This document shows, in pieces, positions 57,349 through 64,000 of a stretch of 64,000 nucleotides of DNA. The stretch is from Calycina herbarum (Eukaryota; Ascomycota; Leotiomycetes; Helotiales; Pezizellaceae): positions 62,001 to 126,000 of the forward strand of contig LLEY01000012.1 in NCBI GenBank assembly GCA_001414485.1. The letters run 5' to 3'. The stretch's first letter is position 1; each line of letters starts with the position of its first letter. Position numbers and translations under genes: made by a program. The notes beneath the pieces are model-generated. The model was not told the origin of the DNA, ran no database searches, and saw only the letters and a program-made list of their open reading frames with translations.

Positions 57349-58620
57349 TGTCAGAGGATTTCAAGTTTTCTTTTGCATTTTCTGTTTTCAACCGAAACCT
57401 CCCCACCTCTTCGTTCTCGTTGTACATGTTCTGGCTCCCCGATTTGCCAATTCATCATTCTGCAACATGCTATGGCACTCTCGGTTTCAAGCCAGTATGA
57501 TCGGCTATTCTTCTTCTTCTATTGGTTTCTTTGCCAGTATGGAGTCGCACGAGATGCAAGCGCTCTATGTTGCAAGAAGAGGGGGGAATACTCTACGGAA
57601 AACTGCGTCGAATGAATCCTTCTCTTTCTTATTACGTATCTTTTTCGTTTTCTGCATTGCTGCCTTACGCTGGGTTCTCTCTCGTTTGTGCAGTCTCATA
57701 TCGTCTTACTGAAGAGGAATTCCAGGAGGAAGGTCGCATTTTTCAAAGCCCTCTTTTGATTCATTGCCTATGTCATTATACCCATTTCAGGGAAATCTAG
57801 CCCAGTTCGAGGAAATCCATGCTGGCCACAGAAAAGGAATTGAGTGCTAGAACGCCAGGAAAAATCGTTCTCTTGCTTATCAGTTCAGAACTCGAGATAC
57901 TGAGGAAAATATAAAACTAATTCATCATTTTCCGTCTCGACACCTGCGAGGTCAACTGCATTTTCCTGGATACTGGATTGGGCAACAATACGGAATGCAT
58001 CCTCTGCCGGATTTTTCTCTTGAGACAAGGATTCCTGTCTCGATGTCAGCGTTGCTTTCTCTGTACAGCATCACGGTCTGTCTGAAATCATGTTGTGCAT
58101 CCCCTCAACGCGTAAATTCGGTCTGTGCGCAGCGCTCATCGCGAGAACTTGTGACTGCAGTCGCCCATACCTGGTACACCAACATCGCACACCCACACCA
58201 CACCATGCAGGTAGAAATCGCATATCTTTCGTGATTGGTGCCCGCATCACTTGTTTGACCCTGTTGAGGTTGAGGGCCTCACAGGTGTTGCTATCAAAAA
58301 CGGCTTGCGAAGCTGGGGTGGTGTTGGGCCCCGCATGAAACTGGAGCAGCATGCACAAGAATCGGAGGGTGTTCATTGGTCGATTCCTACCACAAAATAC
58401 TGCTTTTCAAAGATGGCGTCTTTAAGACCCCCTTTTCCCCCAGAAGGGAGGCAGACCAACCACACTCTTTCCACTCACTTCTTCCACTCTCAATTTCATT
58501 TTCCGCTCGCTCGCTCGGTTTACCTTAGCTTCCCGGGGGGCTCCAACTGCTCCAGCCCTTCAACATCCAACCTTCTCTTCCACTGAATACCCAATTGCCA
58601 GAGGCACCACTCTCTTCGTC
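57349..58620. other. Intergenic, nothing recognised
   Basis: Several overlapping short frames between 57370 and 57800 and at 58000-58590 have no motif support and conflict with one another. CT-rich sequence before 58620 fits a promoter for the CCCH gene. Confidence 0.4.
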
Positions 58621-61236
58621 ATGTCCACCATGGCATTGTCTGCGAAAGCAGCTCTAGCTCTTGATCGAGTGAAATCGGTACGTACCAATGGCAGCCCCAA
58701 GTCCCCCTTTCCCGCAATGGCAGTCCGGAACAATTAACAGCTTACTGACCCGTCTCCTTCTAGGGTCTATCCATGTTGTACATGGCAGATTATTTCACGG
58801 AAGATGAATGGATGAAGATTGATGTGTGCATTCACAAGGGCGAATATGTCTTCACGAACGGCCCCCCGAAGCATATTTTGGATATGGATATGAGCGACGA
58901 CGGGCAGAGCTCAGAGGCTGTAATGAGCCTGCACTCACAGCAGGTTGGTCATTCGCAGTCTGCCGAGAGACAAGAGAAAGGGGAGGAGATTGCGCCTGTT
59001 GATTCTGCCGAGGATACGACTGATGCTGTCGATTCGGGCCCAGGTTCAACACTGAACCTCTCGTCTCCCCCTTCTTCGACCGAGGAGCCACCAGAGGTTC
59101 TTACCAGCGATATCATCACTTCTGGTGTTGATGAGGACACAATCCAGGAGGAGGGAAACTCGTTCGACCTCTCCCCGGAATTGTCACAACCTCCCTCCGC
59201 CACCAAGCCGGTCGAAGCACCTTCCACGGTACACACACTGGAGGACGCAACTCCAGAAACTGGAGAATACTTGTCTTCAAACACACCCGAAGACAATCAC
59301 AGAATCAACCAGTGGGCAAGCGAAACGGAGTCTGCATCTCGGGATTGCAGCCAGCCCTTCCTAGCCGATCCTGTGGAAAGACTGGTTGATGAGTTCACAC
59401 GGAAGATTGGAAGGCCCCCCAGAAATATTAACGATGTGTACCAACCCAATAATGCCAATTTCCGACCCCTTGCTGCTCGTCCGGCTTCACGAACGACTTC
59501 CACGAAGTCTCGTCAAAGCACAAAGGTTGCTAAATCGCTTGCCGCCGTGGTGGAACATATGCAACCAAGGAAAGGGAAATCCATGACCAACTTCAAACCA
59601 GGAGTGGTCTTGATCGCAGAAGTTGGCGTGCCAAATCCACCAGTCGTAGGCATGGTTGTGAAAACTGGTGATTCGATCAAAGTGGTAAAGCACGTCTCTG
59701 GCATTTTTCATTTCGGTAAAAACTTGACCTCGGGGAAATCTGGTCAATTTTCAGAGAAGATATTTTCCAGACCAACGGCTCCTCATCAGCAAATTGCCGC
59801 TCCTACTGTTCGCAAATCTCCAGCATCTGAGTTGGAAACGCCTTCTGTTGTTGATTTAGACCAGTTTGAGAGACACAATGCTGCGCAATGGGATGAAGTT
59901 CCAGCTCGAGCACAACCTGCGCCAGCTGTAAAGTCAAACTTTGGTGGTTTGGCGAAATCCAAATACGCTGTCTTGGAGGATGAGCTGCCTGCCTCGAGTT
60001 CTTGTAGTGAGCAAGATCTCGAACATGGAAGATCCAGGGAGGTGGCGGGGAATGAGGACGCTAAAGTAAGCTACCTTCCATTTTCCTCGGCTCTAAAAAT
60101 CTCCCCCACTAACCTCACCTCTTTGCCTCTCGAACAGTTTGATCCCCAACAACAAGAACAACAACAATCAGGTCCTGAAATGTTGCCTCAAACCGGTCCT
60201 CGGCGACCTCACCAGCCGAAGTCTGGCTGGAAGGAACCATTGAAGCCAGTTGAGCGCCATAGGGAAACTTGCCCGTATGTACTCTCTTTTTTCCCCCTCC
60301 CTTTATTTACCCATCTCTCGCCCTGTTCATTTCATTGACTTCTTCTCAATTTATAGGATGTGGGGAATTCCAAATTCAACTTGTCGTTACAAAGCAGAAG
60401 AATGTCGTGATCTGTAGGTAATGGGGACACTGTTCTCCCACTTCCTTAATTATTTTCAAATCATTCCTGAACCCCAACATTTATCCTGTGCCAAATCCTG
60501 AGACATTTCTTGATGGGCAAATACTGACTCCCCGCCTTCTAGCCACGTCTTCGTCCCTCTCGCGCCCGGCCAAGAACCAAGCAATATCCGCAATGGAAAG
60601 CCCACCTGGGGTGCGTATGTTGATTACGAGCCTGCTGAAAACACTTCTCCCTTCATGATCGGAGTGCCTTCATCCGCCGCCAATAACGAGTACGATTCCC
60701 AAGTTTCCGAATTCGAGGATCGATGTCTTCGATCTCCCCCGATGTCGCCTTCTGCCCCCAGCAACAGTAGCTCGAAATCACGGTTTACCTGTCTTTACTG
60801 GGCGGAAGGGGGTTGCAAGAAGAGTGATGAGATATGCAAATACCAACATGCGTGGACACCGGCGGGCGTGGCCCACAGACCGCGCAAGGCTCAGGAGCGG
60901 AATCGGTGGGACCACCCCGCGCATCCTGCGAGGAGGCCGGAGAACCAGACGTTCCGCCCTGCTCAAGGGGGCTATGAGTGGTTGGAAGAGGAGAGGCAGA
61001 GACTGAAGGGAGAATATCCCGGCTTTAATGGCGAGACTGTGAAGCGTCCATCCAAAGGACAATTGGTGAAGGAGGACCAGGGCAACAAACCAGCTGTATG
61101 GGATCGTTCTGGTCCTGTGGAGCCCGAGCCTGTTGAGGGTTCGACTGTTAAGACCCGACCTGCAGCTAGAGCTTCTGATGCAGATGGATGGATCACCACC
61201 AGTCAACGGGATTTGAAGCAGGAAATTGGTTGGTAG
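58621..61236 (+). CDS. Tandem CCCH zinc-finger protein
   Basis: Five exons: 58621-58677, 58764-60065, 60138-60274, 60357-60413 and 60543-61236; 748 residues. The N-terminus is MSTMALSAKAALALDRVKSG then LYMADYFTEDEWMKIDVCIH. A long acidic, Ser/Pro-rich disordered region follows (about 75-210). Two CCCH fingers lie in the C-terminal third: CPMWGIPNSTCRYKAEECRDLH (split by introns) and CLYWAEGGCKKSDEICKYQH, both C-x7/9-C-x6-C-x3-H. Family members bind RNA or act in chromatin and mRNA decay; the role here is unknown. The third intron (60066-60137) is 72 bp and open in frame, so a 24-residue longer protein is possible if it is retained. Fingers and splice phases support the model well. Confidence 0.82.
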
Positions 61237-62817
61237 TGTGGACTCACTAACACTTCTTGTGCGAGTTGTGGGTGAGTGGAGTTGTTGAGAATGAGAAACG
61301 CAGCCTCCTTCTTAGCTGCCCGAAAGTTTCAGAAAATACAGACGACCGAACACCTCGAAATGATTGAACGACTATTTACTCGAAGTACGGATATCCCTTC
61401 ACGCATTTCCGGAAACAGATTCTTATGTCGACTGCCTCGAGTTCGTTTGGTCCCTCTTGAATACAAAATCAGAATACTTATTTGCACAATATTTGTGGGT
61501 TTTCTCTTTGGAAAGAAACACAAAATTGGGATACTCATGTTGGTTTGTTTTGCGTTGTCGGGAAAATGCAAACATACAAAATCAGAATACTTATTCTTTT
61601 CACTTCTTTCTCTCCTTGGGATTGAGGGAAAAAATGAGTTGTTATGGATGTTGAGCGCTGCAGCTCAACAGTTGTATCGCTCGTGGAAGGCAATGATTCG
61701 ACGCGACGAAGCATTGCCGGCCTACTTTGCTCCGCTCTATATTCTTGGAATTGCCCGATGATAGAAAAACATATGGTGGAATGTTTGTTTTTGTTTCGGA
61801 ATGATGTTTCCAAAAACAGAAAGACAGTTGGAAAAGAAAAATTGAAAACAGGAAGAAAAACTACATTGAGATGTTTAAATATGTTTTGCGATTGGGGTTT
61901 TTGGGTGGATATTTGATGGGATTAGCCTTTTACTCTTTTTTGGCTTGATGGTCTGTCTTGAATATTAGGAGAAAAAACAAGAGAAAAGAATTGAGAAAAA
62001 GATTTACACTTGAGGGGAATGGCTTCTTGAGAACGAAAAAAAAAGAGCGGTGATGTGCTGAGGTTTGAGGAGGTGCCGAAGGGCTTGTTGGCGGATGATG
62101 AAGGGCGTTTGGGATCCTCGTATGGATCCCGATACCATTTAGACGACGAGCTACCCATCTCCATCGACTGTCCCGTGATCACGACCAGCGTCGATACCTC
62201 CCCCGATTCCCCTCCCGTGCTTGAACGAGTTCGACAACCTATCTATCTTCGATCGATCCCCTCCCTCTGCTGTGATTACGACGAGCGTCGCTACCTCCCC
62301 CTCCTCTCCCTTCTCACCCTGCTCACCCTGCTCACTTCTCCTTCCCCCTCAACTTGACTTGGCCATAACACCAGTGGCCAAAGAATTTCCCATCTTCTAC
62401 CAATCACTCCACGGGTAGCGTCCAGGATGTAGGCATCAGAAGCTCTAGGGGGGCTTTGAGAAGATAACACTGAGGGTATCGGTGTTTCGTGCTATGTATG
62501 AGAAGATAGGCTTGACAGAAGCGCGTCGTGGAGATGCGATAGCTACCGAATGCAGGGAAGGAAGGTGAGTCGATTTTGTCTTTCGCTGGGTTGGATTGCT
62601 GTTGACTTTCAGAATAGTATAGTATAGGATTCAGAGCACCTCAGTTCTACGATTGGCATTTGGACGCTGGACCATTTCGCCCCCCATAAGGACCGAGAGC
62701 AACAATAACTACGATATATGCATACCTTGAATCAGTGATTGGGTTTTCCTACCCAGTCCTATTCATCCCGTCCTGGCCTCATCCAAATCACAAAACTGGG
62801 TTTCGGGTTTCGATGCC
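61237..62817. other. Non-coding interval with short duplications
   Basis: No gene supported. It holds the 3-unit repeat at 61461 and a 97-bp duplication: GTGATCACGACCAGCGTCGA at 62175 and GTGATTACGACGAGCGTCGC at 62272, both followed by TACCTCCCCC. The two copies lie in different frames. CTGCTCACC repeats follow at about 62318. Confidence 0.45.
61461..61632 (+). repeat. Three-unit tandem repeat, period about 56 bp
   Basis: The 22-bp word starting ATACAAAATCAGAATACTTA is exact at 61461 and 61574; a diverged copy, CACAAAATTGGGATACTCAT, lies midway at about 61519. Confidence 0.55.
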
Positions 62818-63769
62818 ATGGATGGAGAGTATCAGATGAGAGTGGAGACTATGAGTTTCACATGGGAGAGACGAAAACCCAATACGGGATTACAGGACTC
62901 GGTGGTTGACCTCCAGGGAGTTTGGAGATGGACGAAGCTGATGATGAGGGAAAGAATCTGCCCTTGGGATGTTGCTCCTTTTACGGATGTCGATACGTGG
63001 CTCTTACTCGATGGTGACCTGAGATAGCATCACCCTACTCTCACGAAGACTACGACAGTCTTCCAGATATCATGGATGCAGCTACGACCATAACCTTTCG
63101 TTCGTCTATCAAAACTCCGAGACTCGACAACCAGCTCTCTAGTGCACGTGCTCCAGTGACCGAAACCCATACTTGGACCCCGCAAATCCGGAGTTCACAA
63201 GATCTCGTTACGTTGAACCAATAGTTCAACTGACATGGTACAACATGCGTTTTCAATGGAGAATATCTTGCAAAGCCAGAGATTTTGGACGGGGACTTGA
63301 ACAACCCCGGATATCAGAACTCGGTACTGGCTCTTCAAAGAACCTAAGACCTCGCAACCGTGGGGTCGGGCCCAGTAAACATCTCGTCGCTGGCTTCGAC
63401 TTGCAAACAGTAACCTCTGGGTACACGATCCACCAAGAGGTATTACGTTTCTTGGTGCCCTGGGGGTCGGACTCATTCCATCGATATCCTAACGAGTCGA
63501 CCAGCCCATTGAGCCCAACTCAATCGAACGAGGGTTCGATCCAAAAAGCAAGCACGGAACCTATGTGCTCGGCATATGTCCTCGCTTGTGGCATCCCTGA
63601 TCTAGTCTCATCCGACTACCAACTTCAGGCTCTCTCGCAAAATACTGGGGTCGATTTCCGCAAGTACCACGACTGGGCTGTTGCGAACGATGCTTTGACC
63701 CGCCTACCAGACTTGAACCCTATTGGATGGAAGCTGAATATGGTTGTGGCCTCGAGAACAAACTTCTGA
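62818..63769 (+). pseudogene. Probable decayed coding sequence
   Basis: Coding-like pieces lie in more than one frame of the + strand: MRVETMSFTWERRK and DSVVDLQGVW (about 62836-62930), PFTDVDTWLLLDGDLR (to 63027), then, in another frame, EILDGDLNNPGYQNSVLALQ (about 63275-63335) and SGPVNISSLAS, with stops between. I found no set of introns that joins them. A lineage-specific secreted or membrane protein (a DUF3712-like architecture came to mind) is possible but not established. The tail continues to the window edge. Confidence 0.3.
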
Positions 63770-64000
63770 GAGTACGCGTTGGGTTAGATATGGAAAGCGA
63801 ATATGGAACATTCTGGGCGTGACCTGCCAGATGTAAGACTCTTTAATGAAGCAGGATTTTCCATTAGCATGACTGCTGGTCATGATGGCCAGACCAAGAA
63901 CATTAAGATCAACCAGGGAGACTAGGAGAACGTGGAACTGGCACAACAAGCAACGTACTACTCCTTTCCGCAAATGACGATGCTATTTACATCGTGTATC

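Noticed and set aside
57373..57800. Four overlapping + strand frames after the monooxygenase
   Set aside because: Mutually exclusive frames with low-complexity hydrophobic content; probably 3' flank.
1..64000. CRISPR arrays, operons, ribosome binding sites, other tRNA genes
   Set aside because: The DNA is eukaryotic; no CRISPR-type array and no tRNA cloverleaf was recognised by eye on either strand.

Overview
The window is nuclear DNA of a filamentous ascomycete (Pezizomycotina). Evidence: many short introns (mostly 45-60 bp) with GTAAGT-type donors and CTAAC-like branch points, Zn2Cys6 regulators, an ATG29 autophagy gene, a lone dispersed 5S rRNA gene, and transposons carrying C-to-T decay typical of repeat-induced point mutation (RIP). 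A plant-associated Leotiomycete would fit, but the sequence alone does not prove it. Exon models were built by hand: every junction was checked for reading phase and for how sensible the joined protein looks. They remain predictions.

Layout. 0-6.3 kb: the 5' end of a gelsolin-family gene on the left edge, an AT-rich gene-poor stretch, a small secreted seven-cysteine protein, and a secreted esterase-713-like hydrolase. 6.4-19 kb: a catabolic-looking block made of an aldo/keto reductase and a DHA1 exporter (divergent), a DAO-type FAD oxidoreductase and a haloacid-dehalogenase-like enzyme (divergent), a DAL5-type organic anion transporter, and a Zn2Cys6 regulator. Both divergent promoters carry tandem CCGGACCGG motifs, so common control is plausible. 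19.7-25.9 kb: a large Hsp70-like ATPase divergent from a long coiled-coil/C2H2 zinc-finger protein. 26.4-34.5 kb: a 5S rRNA gene, a sugar transporter, a decayed 5S fragment, an F-box protein and a 19-exon OPT oligopeptide transporter.

34.8-43.3 kb is a transposon nest. A pogo/Fot1-type element (42-bp terminal inverted repeats, TA target duplication) is interrupted in its transposase by a Ty3/gypsy LTR retrotransposon (242-bp LTRs, 5-bp target duplication). The internal parts are riddled with TpA and stop codons. A separate 384-bp hAT-like miniature element (8-bp target duplication) lies just beyond.

43.3-64 kb: a degenerate tandem array, a tentative small gene, ATG29, a second copy of a ~170-bp dispersed element (first copy at 9.9 kb), a secreted heme peroxidase with a long C-terminal extension, a second Zn2Cys6 regulator, a class A FAD monooxygenase, a tandem CCCH zinc-finger protein, and an apparently decayed gene at the right end.
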